Shown: positions 27,482 to 36,775 of the stretch, piece by piece
Numbering within the stretch: the first letter of the stretch is position 1
Layout: every line of letters starts with the position of its first letter
Assembly (NCBI RefSeq): GCF_042662125.1
Contig: NZ_JBHSXL010000002.1
Span: 186,001-250,000, forward strand
DNA from: Halopenitus salinus
Lineage (GTDB): Archaea; Halobacteriota; Halobacteria; Halobacteriales; Haloferacaceae
Direction of reading: 5' to 3'
DNA: 64,000 nucleotides
Program-made: the position numbers and the translations under genes
The notes under the pieces: generated by a model
The model's database searches: none
What the model was told of the DNA's origin: nothing
Seen by the model: the letters and a program-made list of their open reading frames with translations, nothing else

Positions 27482-28101
27482 TGCTATCCGGGTCTTTGAT
27501 AACTTCTGCTGCAATAGGCCTCTTTGTATTTCAGGCGACGGTACATCTATTTGTTAACCCATATTCCCCAATTCAGGAACCGACAAGTCCAAACGCAAAT
27601 CAAATGGTTGCTCAGCGCGGTTCCCGCGCGATTGGTATCTTTGCGGTTGTTCTTGTGGTTGTGAATTTTATTATTGACCCCACTTCTGAGATAATCAACG
27701 TAGAATCTCTCGCATTAGTAACTACGCTGATCTCGGCTGGCTTCCTAATGCTGGCATTTGTACTCGAAGTTATCGGAGGTCTAAACGTATTCCTCTTCAA
27801 GATTCAGGAGGACAGTCTGACATATGCAGGTCTGCTACTCTTTACTGGACTCTACTTTGTTCTCAGAGGAGTAGACGCCCCGCCATTGCTGACAATCCTT
27901 GTTCTCGTTTTTATTATACTTTCGTGGACTGTCTGGATAGTATATAAAATCGATTACCTTCTGAATATTCAACAGATGGAGTGGGATGCGGTTGATGACA
28001 GCCGTTATAATGTAGGTAAACGGGTACTCAACAGGCACAAAGTGAAAATTACTATTCTGGTGTTTTCAATCTTGATTGCTCTGTTGTTCTACGCCTTATG
28101 A
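27481..28101 (+). CDS. Multi-helix membrane protein in HEPN cassette
   Basis: A 206-residue protein with about five hydrophobic helices: the first at residues 3-25, then IGIFAVVLVVVNFII, LVTTLISAGFLMLAFVLEV, LLLFTGLYFVLRG with a further pair, and a last helix (VKITILVFSILIALLFYAL) at the C-terminus. Between helices lies a cytoplasmic stretch (QQMEWDAVDDSRYNVGKR). Its ATG overlaps the stop of the zinc-finger microprotein. The HEPN-like gene follows 200 bases later. I do not recognise a family. Such a small membrane protein beside an RNase-like effector is a common defence layout, but that is inference. Confidence 0.7.
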   Translation: MLSGSLITSAAIGLFVFQATVHLFVNPYSPIQEPTSPNANQMVAQRGSRAIGIFAVVLVVVNFIIDPTSEIINVESLALVTTLISAGFLMLAFVLEVIGGLNVFLFKIQEDSLTYAGLLLFTGLYFVLRGVDAPPLLTILVLVFIILSWTVWIVYKIDYLLNIQQMEWDAVDDSRYNVGKRVLNRHKVKITILVFSILIALLFYAL

Positions 28102-28136
28102 TTTGAAAGGTGATCTAATCGGATAACTTCATATGA

Positions 28137-28153
28137 GTCTCTGTTGAAATCCT
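28137..28153 (+). repeat. Degenerate IS5-type terminal repeat
   Basis: GTCTCTGTTGAAATCCT lies between the membrane protein gene and the HEPN gene, in the same orientation as the left border at 27261. It could be the relic of an older border, making the HEPN gene alone (28137-29770) a separate insertion. Confidence 0.5.
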
Positions 28154-28303
28154 ATTCTTCAGACACATTATCGACTGAAACGTCTGGTCGCTGAAGAATG
28201 CGAATGTCGCAACCGGTTCTTTGCTTTTCAACGCAACCTTATTGGTATTCGAGCTAGGTTTACCTCAGAAATATAACCTAGCCTGTTGATTTGCCACTAA
28301 CAA

Positions 28304-29596
28304 ATGTTCGATGACAGTATTGATAGCGTCACTGCTACTGTAGATGCCTACAACTCACGCGGGGAGGTGGAGTTCACTTTGTATGAAAACGGCACCGTTG
28401 GTGGCGAATCAGTAGGTACCTTTGAAGCACCAGAAGCAGGAGAACATTTCAAGAAGAATGTAGAAGATAATAAACCAATACCCAAGGAAGATTTTCACGC
28501 AGAAATGGCCGAGGGGGGTGAGATAACTCTTCTTGATGCTCGGATTGGCATGAAACGTCAGGGATTCCAGTGGAAAAATACCCAAATCACACAACTTCAT
28601 CCCCGACGCCTACAAATTGACTCTCACAATAACGAACCTCTCATTGGTAGCAGTGTCACGGTTGAAATCGATTTGTTGAACGCTGAATATCTTCCTCAAC
28701 CTCGATCAGAACCGCGAGACCGACCGATGTTAGAACGTGACTCTTGGCAGGTCAATATTGAACCAGTGAATAATCACAGGAATCGTATTGATCTTATTCA
28801 AGAACGCAAGCAACCGGTGCGAACGTCGAAGCTAATCGTTGAGCAGCATGATAATTGCCCGCCGAGGATCCATCTACAGCGCGCGTTAGAACGGATAGAG
28901 CCACTGATACGGTTGTTCGCGGTTTTACAAGGCGTTCTCCCCGCACCTATACGTGCGAGCATCACAACAATCGATGGGAGATCCCCATCGTGGCGATGTG
29001 AGTCATGGATTACAGATTATCGCCAAAGTGTCGGTTGCGCGCATACCGGGCATCCATTTCCGAATCGGAGTGAAGCTCGTGTATTGTTTAACGACGGGTA
29101 TGAAACGTATTTAGACGAACTTGATGAGGAGACATTTAATCGTGCGATTAGTTGGTATATCGATGCGTTGATCTACGGACGAACGGTAGATGCCCGAATG
29201 GCGTCACTTGCATCTGGGATTGAACAGTTGGCTGAAGGTCATCGAGCTCGGGATAAGGAGAGTGGGAAAACAGCGCATAAAATAAAAAATCTTATTGACA
29301 AATTGGGGGTTGAGTTCGAGGATTTGGCGGAGTTCTCAGGAACGTTTACAGACGATGCTTTGGATGGTTCGGATCCGAATAGGATATCCGAGTATTTTTA
29401 CTCTAAGTCAAGAAATTTTGTTCTTCACGGAGATGAAAAGGTTGATTCGCAGGAATTGAATCTTGACTATGAGGCGACCTTGTGGTTGTTCCGCCGGATT
29501 CTTGTACGACAATTCATCAAAGCCGAAAATTACGAGAATTTAGACACACTGAGTTGCCTATCACCGAACCGAACAAATGCCGGTTTTACTGACTGA
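28304..29596 (+). CDS. ApeA-like protein with C-terminal HEPN motif
   Basis: A 430-residue protein. The N-terminal half (1-160) is beta-rich (VEFTLYENGTVGGESVGTF, GSSVTVEIDLLNAEYL), as in the ApeA N-terminal domain. The C-terminal half is helical (FNRAISWYIDALIYGRTVD, MASLASGIEQLAEG), with KIKNLIDKLGVEF and then FYSKSRNFVLHGDEKV, containing R370-x4-H375, the catalytic R-x4-6-H of HEPN RNases. ApeA proteins defend bacteria against phage by an abortive mechanism. The gene is AT-richer than the metal genes and sits in a segment bounded by inverted IS5-type ends. Family assignment rests on the motif and layout; no search was run. Confidence 0.7.
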   Translation: MFDDSIDSVTATVDAYNSRGEVEFTLYENGTVGGESVGTFEAPEAGEHFKKNVEDNKPIPKEDFHAEMAEGGEITLLDARIGMKRQGFQWKNTQITQLHPRRLQIDSHNNEPLIGSSVTVEIDLLNAEYLPQPRSEPRDRPMLERDSWQVNIEPVNNHRNRIDLIQERKQPVRTSKLIVEQHDNCPPRIHLQRALERIEPLIRLFAVLQGVLPAPIRASITTIDGRSPSWRCESWITDYRQSVGCAHTGHPFPNRSEARVLFNDGYETYLDELDEETFNRAISWYIDALIYGRTVDARMASLASGIEQLAEGHRARDKESGKTAHKIKNLIDKLGVEFEDLAEFSGTFTDDALDGSDPNRISEYFYSKSRNFVLHGDEKVDSQELNLDYEATLWLFRRILVRQFIKAENYENLDTLSCLSPNRTNAGFTD

Positions 29597-29748
29597 TGGA
29601 GGCTCTGCCTAGGGGATTCTTATTAAGACAACTTGTGTGTTACAGTGTTTGCCTGTGTTGACCGATCCGGTCTGATCGTATCTGGGGATAAATCTGTGTG
29701 AAATTTACGCGCTGTATTCAGCAAATCGTTGAGGACATATCACCGGTT

Positions 29749-29770
29749 GAGGATTTTAACAGAGCCAATT
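29749..29770 (-). repeat. IS5-type terminal repeat, right border of cassette
   Basis: GAGGATTTTAACAGAGCC followed by AATT, the inverse of the border at 27261 with one changed base. It faces the left border across 2.5 kb holding three genes and no transposase. No target-site duplication is evident. Confidence 0.72.
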
Positions 29771-29811
29771 CGACACGTACGCACGACTCAGGATTGAGGA
29801 GGTAGGGTGTG

Positions 29812-30633
29812 TCAGTGGAGGTCAATATCGGTGGCCTCCTCCAGCCGCTCAACACGCTCGCGCAACTCTTCGAGGTCAGGATCCTCGGTTCGGGCGTCCT
29901 CCAGCGGGCGGATATCGGTGAGCGCGTCGTCGACGCGCTCGTTCTCGGCCTCGCCGGCGAGGTAGAGGTCGCGCCGATCTTGGTGGAGGCTCCGGAGCGT
30001 CGACTCGGCGATGCCGGTGTCGTCGGCGACGGTCGCGAACGAATCACCGCGGTCGACGCGGGCGAGAGCCTCACGGACGTGTAGGAACTCGGTGGGATCC
30101 ACGCGGAGGTAGCCGTCCTCGACGACGAACCCTGCCGGCGGCCTCCCGGTCCACTTTCCGGCGGACTGTGCGGCGCGGACGCCCGACCGGATTCGCTGGA
30201 GTTTTTGCTGGTGTTCTATCTGGGCGAGGTCACCCATCAACCGAGCGACCATGCTGTATATCGTCTGCTGGAGTTCGCCGTCGTCGACGTGAATCTTCAG
30301 GCCAACGTCGAGGGCCTCGACGCCAGTGTCGTGTTCCAAGCAGTGTTGGATGAACTCGTGAATCTCAGTCGAGCCGAGGCGAGAGAGCCGGCTGATCTCG
30401 TGAACGACCACGAGATCGAACTCTCCACTCTCGACGTCGTCGAGGAGTTGGTTGTAGACCTCGCGAGTGTCGGTGTCGGCGGCGCCGGAGACGATCTCCG
30501 GATACTCCTCGACGTCTTTGACACCGAGACGCTCCAGATGTTCGCGCGCCTCGTCGAGCTGCCGAGACACGTCCTGATCCGATGTCGAGACCCGGGCGTA
30601 GATCGCCGCGGTCGTGGGTCCGTTTTCGCTCAT
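29812..30633 (-). CDS. Serine recombinase (resolvase/invertase type)
   Basis: A 273-residue small serine recombinase. The catalytic domain begins AAIYARVSTSDQDVSRQLDEA, with the nucleophile Ser in RVSTSDQ, and continues with LVVVHEISRLSRLGS. The long helix E and a linker (RIRSGVRAAQSAGKWTGRPP) follow, then an HTH (DSFATVADDTGIAESTLRSL) at about residue 190, and a C-terminal coiled coil (LEELRERVERLEEATD). Haloarchaeal plasmids use such enzymes for multimer resolution or element mobility. It sits between IS5-type ends at 29749 and 30833. Confidence 0.9.
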   Translation of the reverse strand: MSENGPTTAAIYARVSTSDQDVSRQLDEAREHLERLGVKDVEEYPEIVSGAADTDTREVYNQLLDDVESGEFDLVVVHEISRLSRLGSTEIHEFIQHCLEHDTGVEALDVGLKIHVDDGELQQTIYSMVARLMGDLAQIEHQQKLQRIRSGVRAAQSAGKWTGRPPAGFVVEDGYLRVDPTEFLHVREALARVDRGDSFATVADDTGIAESTLRSLHQDRRDLYLAGEAENERVDDALTDIRPLEDARTEDPDLEELRERVERLEEATDIDLH

Positions 30634-30832
30634 GTTTTCGAGGACGTGCCACTGTCTTAAACAAGTGGGTGTTTTTGCGGTTCTATCTATACCACTACCT
30701 TCTCGACGCAGTTGAGATCAGTGTCCTGTACAGAGAGGTAGTGAAACAGTAGGAATACTCAGGTGTTGGTAGGTCGACCAGTGCAAGACTTGGAGGATAA
30801 ATTCAGCACAGTTGCTGAAATCTATCGCTCAT

Positions 30833-30850
30833 GAGGATTTCAACAAATCC
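30833..30850 (-). repeat. IS5-type terminal repeat remnant
   Basis: GAGGATTTCAACAAATCC, in the same orientation as the right border at 29749. It differs from the consensus only in the last bases. It lies just before the promoter of the peptidase gene at 30895. Confidence 0.55.
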
Positions 30851-30894
30851 CTTTTTATTTATCGACATCTGAGACTACTGCTCTAATTGGTCAG

Positions 30895-31587
30895 ATGACC
30901 GAAAGTTATACCTTGTTCTCGGCTATAACTCGACAGACAGAGGCTACATACGTGACGATCACGGACGCGGACCGGGAAACCTTCCAGACCACCGTCGAGG
31001 AATTCCGCCCGCAAATTACTGAGGACATGTGCCTTCCCACAGCACTGAAAAACGTCCTCGACGAATTTGCCGACCGCCACAATTCCGATAGCCCGCTCAG
31101 CCTCAGCGACATCAACGACATCTGTGACTACCGGGCTGGCGGTGCCTCCACCTCCCGCAACGTCCCCGCGAAACTCGATCCAGAGATCGAAGACTACGGC
31201 ATCGAAACCAAGATCATGTTCAACGCGACATTCGAGGATCTCGAAGCCATCATCGATGACAACGACCGCTCACTCCCCATCATCGAGCTGGACTCTACAT
31301 ACTTTGAGAGCGTCGACGGCTATGACCCCCGTGGCGGCGTCGACGGGTATCAGTGGGACCACGTCGTCATCCCGTTCACCGTCAACGACGAGACCGTGTT
31401 GTTCTACGATCCGTTCGAGGAGATCTTCCAGCGCTCTACCCGTATCGATTCCCCACCCACCCAAAGATCCAAAACCCAGTTCTACGAATGGTGGACAGCA
31501 GCATCCTCCCGTTGGACGATGTGGCTACAGCGAAGCGACCAACAAGTCCTTACAAACCCCCAGTTTAGACAGGAGGACGAGGAGTAA
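30895..31587 (+). CDS. C39-like (papain-fold) peptidase
   Basis: A 230-residue protein. After about 40 residues comes EDMCLPTALKNVLDEFA, a Cys (C46) at the start of a helix as in C39-type peptidases; the catalytic His fits QWDHVVIPFTV (H156) and the Asp VLFYDPFEEI (D172). This order Cys-His-Asp and the D-P pair are typical. No signal peptide or membrane helix is present, so it acts inside the cell. Its TAA overlaps the ATG of the next gene (TAATG). The pairing suggests a peptidase with its partner, substrate or inhibitor. Function is inferred. Confidence 0.72.
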   Translation: MTESYTLFSAITRQTEATYVTITDADRETFQTTVEEFRPQITEDMCLPTALKNVLDEFADRHNSDSPLSLSDINDICDYRAGGASTSRNVPAKLDPEIEDYGIETKIMFNATFEDLEAIIDDNDRSLPIIELDSTYFESVDGYDPRGGVDGYQWDHVVIPFTVNDETVLFYDPFEEIFQRSTRIDSPPTQRSKTQFYEWWTAASSRWTMWLQRSDQQVLTNPQFRQEDEE

Positions 31588-32540
31588 TGGCCAGTACAAA
31601 CGCAGGGCCCGGAAACCGCCTGAAATTCCACAGCTTCGAAGAGATCCGGCACGGCCGGGCGGAGACCGAGCTAAAGCACCGGTACGGCCGCGGCATCTAC
31701 GTCAACGAGATCCACGAGACATCCAACGACGATCTGGTCATCTCGCTGGGCAACACCGTCCCGAAGGATGTCTCCGATTCACTTGAGCAGGACCGCGTCC
31801 TGCAGTTCATCAATATCCGAGATATCTACACGCTACGCGGAGAAGCCACCGGTGAGGGTGCGTATATCGTTAACCTCCCGGACCGCGATGATGTTCATGA
31901 AGGGTTCGTACAGCGCCGCCAGCAGATCATCGACCGGCTTGACTGGTCGATGGCAAAGGCAATCTACGAACACGTCTTCGAACTCACACCGGTGGAGAAC
32001 CAGTTGAACGCGATCATCCAGCTGGTGCGGTGGGTACATGAAGAGGAATCGATCCCGCTGTCTCGGCTCAAGGATGCACAGGGCTCCGGGAACAGTGAGG
32101 AGTACGTTCAGGTCTTGTCCGATCTCGGGTTCTTGACTTTTGATGGTGAGATGGTAGCTGAAGGCGAGAAGATGCAGGAAACCCAGTTGCTCGAACTTGA
32201 TAACGATCAGTACGTCAAGACGGTGATCGGGAACGTCGTCAAGGAGGGGTATAATGTCCTACAGGATCGCTTGGAACTGCGGATGCTGCGGCACTACCCG
32301 AAATTCTGTAATTCATACTATTACGATGCTCTTCAGCGCCAAGACCCGAGCCTACATCTAGACGTAGACGCGGTCACGCGGAACTACCAGCGCCAGTACG
32401 GTGAGGACATTGACCCCTTCGTGGTCAACGACAAGCTCAACGAGCTGGCAGAAACGGAAGTCATCCAGAAAGACGGCGAGTACGTTCAGTCAAATCCAGA
32501 TGTCTACCGACAGGTCGCACAGGAATCTCCGGTAAGCTGA
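31587..32540 (+). CDS. Unknown protein coupled to the C39-like peptidase
   Basis: A 317-residue acidic cytosolic protein. The N-terminus (FHSFEEIRHGRAETELKHRY) leads into a beta-rich part to about residue 100, then helices (RRQQIIDRLDWSMAKAIYEH) and two stretches resembling winged-helix units: LIQLVRW-like helix to FLTFDGEMVAEG (about 145-195) and KLNELAETEVIQKDGEYV near the end. It is translationally coupled to the peptidase gene. I do not recognise a family. Target recognition or DNA binding is possible from the wing-like stretches but unproven. Confidence 0.65.
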   Translation: MASTNAGPGNRLKFHSFEEIRHGRAETELKHRYGRGIYVNEIHETSNDDLVISLGNTVPKDVSDSLEQDRVLQFINIRDIYTLRGEATGEGAYIVNLPDRDDVHEGFVQRRQQIIDRLDWSMAKAIYEHVFELTPVENQLNAIIQLVRWVHEEESIPLSRLKDAQGSGNSEEYVQVLSDLGFLTFDGEMVAEGEKMQETQLLELDNDQYVKTVIGNVVKEGYNVLQDRLELRMLRHYPKFCNSYYYDALQRQDPSLHLDVDAVTRNYQRQYGEDIDPFVVNDKLNELAETEVIQKDGEYVQSNPDVYRQVAQESPVS

Positions 32541-32666
32541 GAACACGCTACTGTTTGAGGCTGCGGTGCTCACAGTTCGGAATTAAACTATGTCTTGGAG
32601 TCCGCCTCATGGACCAGCATGGACTTGACCTGCGTATTCCAACTGGCCGGTGAACATGGCTACAAG

Positions 32667-35600
32667 TTAGTCCCCTTCTTCGTCGCCTTCCCAGTCGAAC
32701 GAGATATCAGCTAGCTGGGTTTGATCGACGTCACTAAGCCGGTACTGCTCGTCGTACTCTTTGACGTACTCAACTTCGTCTTCATCTAGTCCGTACATCG
32801 GACCGAGAAGCTCGTCAGCCTTGTCAGCAATCGGTTTAACAGCCGAGATAGTGTCGAATGTCTCTCGAATGTTCCCGAGGAATCGGTGTTCCATCTCCTC
32901 CCAAAGTTCGTCGGCAATGTCGTGAATTTTCTCGCTTTCTTCCTCTAAGTCACTATCATCTGGGAATGGGAATGCGTCGATAGACTTCCAGTTCACATCA
33001 CGCTCGTTCTCATAGACCATCCAGTACATGTAGAACAGAGAGGATTGGAGGAGGAGGAATGCTGTTTTTTGTTCAAGTGCCGAGTTGAAGTACATCGGCT
33101 TGAAGTCTCTTGATTGTTCACCTGATGGGTAGAGATCTTCAAGGAATGGGTTGATAAAGTAGGCTGGGTGGTAGCTTCTCCAAACGACATGAGAGGTGCT
33201 GTTTGAATCGTTCCGAGTCATCTTGTCCCGGAAAACGGTGTCAGAACTATTTTTCAGTTTTGTAAGGATATTCTTGACATCATCGTCGCCGATCTTGGGT
33301 AGACTGGAGTCCCCACCGCCGCCTATCTTATCGCCTAGCACAAGACCCTCAATTGGTTCGTACTCGATGTTATCGAAAACTTCCTTCCGGTTGTCCTCAG
33401 TAAATCTGAGGAATTTGCTGGTTTTGATCGACTTATCGTCTCCTCCATCAGTTTTCTCAGCGGTAATTATTCCTGTACGGGCTTGTGAACCCGCGAAAAC
33501 TTGTGAGGGCCGTCGAGTAAAGCAAGCTACTTTTCCTTCAGCGAGGTTCCCCCTGATTACTTCACGTATGGTGGAAGCATTACCCTGGTAGGCAAACATC
33601 AGGGCCACAATATTGCCAAAGTAGCCGCCTTCATTCATAATCTGGATCTGCCGTTCAATGAACGGACCAACAACGTCGTTCACATTCTCAGTCTTGTATC
33701 CGGCAGTGAACCGCTTCTCTAAATCACTTTGAACGTCACCGTACGGAGGATTACCGACAACTAGATCAAACTCGACAGCGTAACCATTGCCGCTCTCTTT
33801 TTCTCGTGCTGCCTCTGGGAACCGGACAGGCCAGTGGAACGGTTCGTACGACAGATTCGGGTTATCAGGTTGAGAAGCAAACGATTCCAGTTTATCTATG
33901 TCGCTTTGGAGCGGCTGCCTCTCTACCTCAAAAAAGAACTCATCTCCAACAAATCTGGAGATTGAATCAGCTGTATTCAGATCGCCTTCTTCTAATTTCG
34001 CACTCTTCCCATATCGAGGTTCGACGTTGAATCCAGCATCTTCAAGCCCCTGTTTTGTATCGTCAGATAGTTCTTGATTGTCGCTCCGTCGGAGAGTGAC
34101 CTTCTGAATAGACGGATACAGGCTGTCTAATCCATCGATTAGATCTTCCCAATCAGATTCAGACTCCACCACTTCTTCGATGTAGTGGTTCATCTGATCG
34201 AGGAAGTAGTCGTTTAGTTCGGGTCTCATCTCCTCGATACGACGGTCAAGTTCTCTACGAGAGATATTTCCTTGCCGGTACTGATTCCGGATATCACGGA
34301 AGCTGGAAAGATCCAGTTCGAATGAAGTTAACGCAGTCTGTCCTTCGCTGCGAGGTGGAAGCCCGATCAGCGAGTTACCCGGAACGATGTTAATGTCGAT
34401 GTTTGGCAGTTCGCCGTAGTCCTGTTCCCAGCCCTCTTCCACCATTTTCAGCCATACTCGGAGTTTTGCAATTTCGATAGCGATCGGATTGATGTCGACG
34501 CCATAAATCGAGTTCAATACTAGCTCTTTCTTAGACTGGTAGACCTCGGCATCAGATAGATCATCCCCGTACAGGCCGCGGAGAAGCGACATCCGAATCC
34601 GGTGTATCTCGTCCATTACACCTGTCAAAAAGTGACCGGAACCACAAGCAGGGTCAACAACTTTCAATTCACCCAACCTCTGATAAGCCTCGTTTAATGC
34701 ATTAGGATCGCTGAAGTACCCCTCTCGTTCTTCGATTTCCCGTAGCATTTCCCCGAGCTCATAGTCCCTAACAAGCTCTTGAGCTGTCTCCTCATCCACA
34801 TTGGAACTCTCGGAGAGACGAGTACTGTAGGCGTCAACAAGGATCTCGTACGCCTTTGGATCAACAGTCTCCCTGTTAATCAACTGGATTACGTCGCTCG
34901 GGGTGTAGTATGCTCCCTCGTCTTTTTGGCTTTGACCACTGTTGATGTGGTTAATCGTCATCTCGAACACTTGGCCTAGAACAGAGGGATCGAGGCTGCC
35001 GTTATCCTGTTCAAGCTCAGACCCTTCGATAAGGTCCCGAACCACGGTAATTAGCATCGGGTCGTCGACGTCGTACTCCCGTTCCTGCTCTTCCGGTGCG
35101 AATAGATTCCCATTCAGGTACTCAACGTCGTCAAACCAGCCACCGCGATGCTTCGAGATCCGGTCGTCCTTCTCAGTATTAAACAGGGAGTAGAAAATCG
35201 GCTGAAGCTGAGTCTTGTACAGGCCGCCAGTAAGCTGGTCAACATCTTGTGCCTCTTGGTACTTCTCCACCCGCTCTGTGAGGAATCGCTCCGGAAGAAC
35301 TTCGTTGTCCTCTAGGAATTTGACGAACAGCAGCCTATTCACCAGTTTGATAGCGAACTTCCGTTTGTCGCCCTCTGAAGCAGTTTCAGGGGCTTGGATA
35401 TTGTCGATAAGAGTTGTATCGTAGTCGTAGTCGTTGGAACCTTCTCCGAATAAGATCTGGACGTACAGGTCGTAGAACTCCTCGATACCCGCCTGTTTCT
35501 CTCTACGGATTCTTTTCGGAGCTTCCTGAGTTAACAACTGGTTGAAGCTGTCGTGGCTGAATGTTTCATAGAACAGTTCAGCTTTTTCATCTACGTCTAC

Positions 35601-36182
35601 CTCTGAGACACCGGTGTGCGAAATTGAGGTACGTTCGGAAGCTATTTTCAGCAGTTCCTGGCGGAAGTCGATTGGTGTCGGATCGATTCGATCGTAGTCA
35701 AGGTAGTCTCCACCGAGTTCGACGCGGATTACTGTCCAAGTGATCCCGTCCGTGGCGATACCGTATTCGGCTCCTTGGCTTGCTGCCCGGTTATTCAGGT
35801 AGGTCTCGATATCTTCGGCAGCGTCTTCGGATCCGTTGAGTTTCTTGTCCTCGCCAATTACCTTGACATCAAGGTTGGTAATTCCGAAGTCAGGATATCC
35901 TTCTCCTCCACCGTGGATCTCTGGCTCCCAGTAGAGATCGACTTCTTCGAGAAGCGGACGGATGAGGTGTCGGCGAATCCAAGGCTCGGGCTGACTTCCT
36001 AACTCTGCGGTGTTTGGACTGTAATCACCTTGTAGCGTCTCTTCCAGCTTTTGAGGGCCAAGGTGGTCGTCTAGATCGTCGACGAAATCCTCTAAGATAG
36101 AACGGACTTCATCCGGACCAGGCATGGATAACAGGTACGTTGACTGGTCGGGACTTAATCGCTTCCCCCTGAACATATTCAT
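32667..36182 (-). CDS. Type IIG restriction-methylation enzyme
   Basis: A single 1171-residue protein joining nuclease and methyltransferase. The N-terminal PD-(D/E)xK nuclease shows YPDFGITNLDVKVIGEDKK (P97-D98, E111-x-K113). The methylase has motif X GAYYTPSDV (423), motif I DPACGSGHF (510-518) and the adenine-specific motif IV GNPPYGD near residue 811. A long C-terminal part should carry the target-recognition domain. It modifies and cuts DNA at one site without a separate methylase. An alternative start is the Met at 36125. Lower GC and opposite strand to the neighbours mark it as an acquired defence gene. It stands alone, with no BREX or DISARM genes. Confidence 0.9.
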   Translation of the reverse strand: MNMFRGKRLSPDQSTYLLSMPGPDEVRSILEDFVDDLDDHLGPQKLEETLQGDYSPNTAELGSQPEPWIRRHLIRPLLEEVDLYWEPEIHGGGEGYPDFGITNLDVKVIGEDKKLNGSEDAAEDIETYLNNRAASQGAEYGIATDGITWTVIRVELGGDYLDYDRIDPTPIDFRQELLKIASERTSISHTGVSEVDVDEKAELFYETFSHDSFNQLLTQEAPKRIRREKQAGIEEFYDLYVQILFGEGSNDYDYDTTLIDNIQAPETASEGDKRKFAIKLVNRLLFVKFLEDNEVLPERFLTERVEKYQEAQDVDQLTGGLYKTQLQPIFYSLFNTEKDDRISKHRGGWFDDVEYLNGNLFAPEEQEREYDVDDPMLITVVRDLIEGSELEQDNGSLDPSVLGQVFEMTINHINSGQSQKDEGAYYTPSDVIQLINRETVDPKAYEILVDAYSTRLSESSNVDEETAQELVRDYELGEMLREIEEREGYFSDPNALNEAYQRLGELKVVDPACGSGHFLTGVMDEIHRIRMSLLRGLYGDDLSDAEVYQSKKELVLNSIYGVDINPIAIEIAKLRVWLKMVEEGWEQDYGELPNIDINIVPGNSLIGLPPRSEGQTALTSFELDLSSFRDIRNQYRQGNISRRELDRRIEEMRPELNDYFLDQMNHYIEEVVESESDWEDLIDGLDSLYPSIQKVTLRRSDNQELSDDTKQGLEDAGFNVEPRYGKSAKLEEGDLNTADSISRFVGDEFFFEVERQPLQSDIDKLESFASQPDNPNLSYEPFHWPVRFPEAAREKESGNGYAVEFDLVVGNPPYGDVQSDLEKRFTAGYKTENVNDVVGPFIERQIQIMNEGGYFGNIVALMFAYQGNASTIREVIRGNLAEGKVACFTRRPSQVFAGSQARTGIITAEKTDGGDDKSIKTSKFLRFTEDNRKEVFDNIEYEPIEGLVLGDKIGGGGDSSLPKIGDDDVKNILTKLKNSSDTVFRDKMTRNDSNSTSHVVWRSYHPAYFINPFLEDLYPSGEQSRDFKPMYFNSALEQKTAFLLLQSSLFYMYWMVYENERDVNWKSIDAFPFPDDSDLEEESEKIHDIADELWEEMEHRFLGNIRETFDTISAVKPIADKADELLGPMYGLDEDEVEYVKEYDEQYRLSDVDQTQLADISFDWEGDEEGD

Positions 36183-36775
36183 TTATGTGCTGCCGAAATA
36201 TCGGCGTCAGAAGTCCACTTTCTCCCAGTCATTTTCGAATCTGCTCTGTTGAATCCGCAGAAGGAGTTGGGATCGGTCACTCTGTACTCGACTTAGGAGC
36301 GCTGTCGAGAAAAGTCAGAAATGGATTCTTGGAAGAGAAAGTGAAGATCGAAATCGCCAGGTGGATCGATCCAACTCCTCGACGACGAAGAGTGAGTTGA
36401 TCGCCTCTTCAGAGATCATGATCGCCGTGCGGTCATCGAGTTTAACAGAGCAGCTCTTCACATTATTGTAGTCCGAGACAGCAGAGAGTCAATTGTGGTT
36501 GTGATTATTGCGCTAATTCCTCCCACTCGGTCCTACGACAGACCCGAAACAGGCGTTTTTTGTTCACACGACGTCCTCAATGCTGTCCATACCCTGCTTT
36601 TCACTATCTTGATGGGTATCCTTGGGACATGTCTGATCCGACAGCACCGGTATCGGGTCGTGATTGGTGACAATCGTCGTACTTCTCCTGTCGCTGGTCG
36701 AGTGGCGCGGCCGGAACGCGCTCGGATCGTGTGGAACTGGTACGGGAAGGTCAAGCCGTGAGGCTGACGACATGT
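36183..36775. other. Intergenic stretch with possible MITE
   Basis: About 590 bases between the type IIG gene and the protease. No supported gene: frames at 36495-36761 (+) and 36533-36754 (-) oppose each other and lack motifs. The left part holds a 210-base segment with inverted GCTCTGTT ends, entered separately. Confidence 0.45.
36243..36454. repeat. MITE-like segment with inverted ends
   Basis: Starts with GCTCTGTTGAATCC (36243) and ends with TTTAACAGAGCAGC (36441-36454), which are inverted relatives of the IS5-type terminal repeat found elsewhere in the window. It encodes no transposase. It may be a small non-autonomous element or an insertion relic. Confidence 0.45.
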
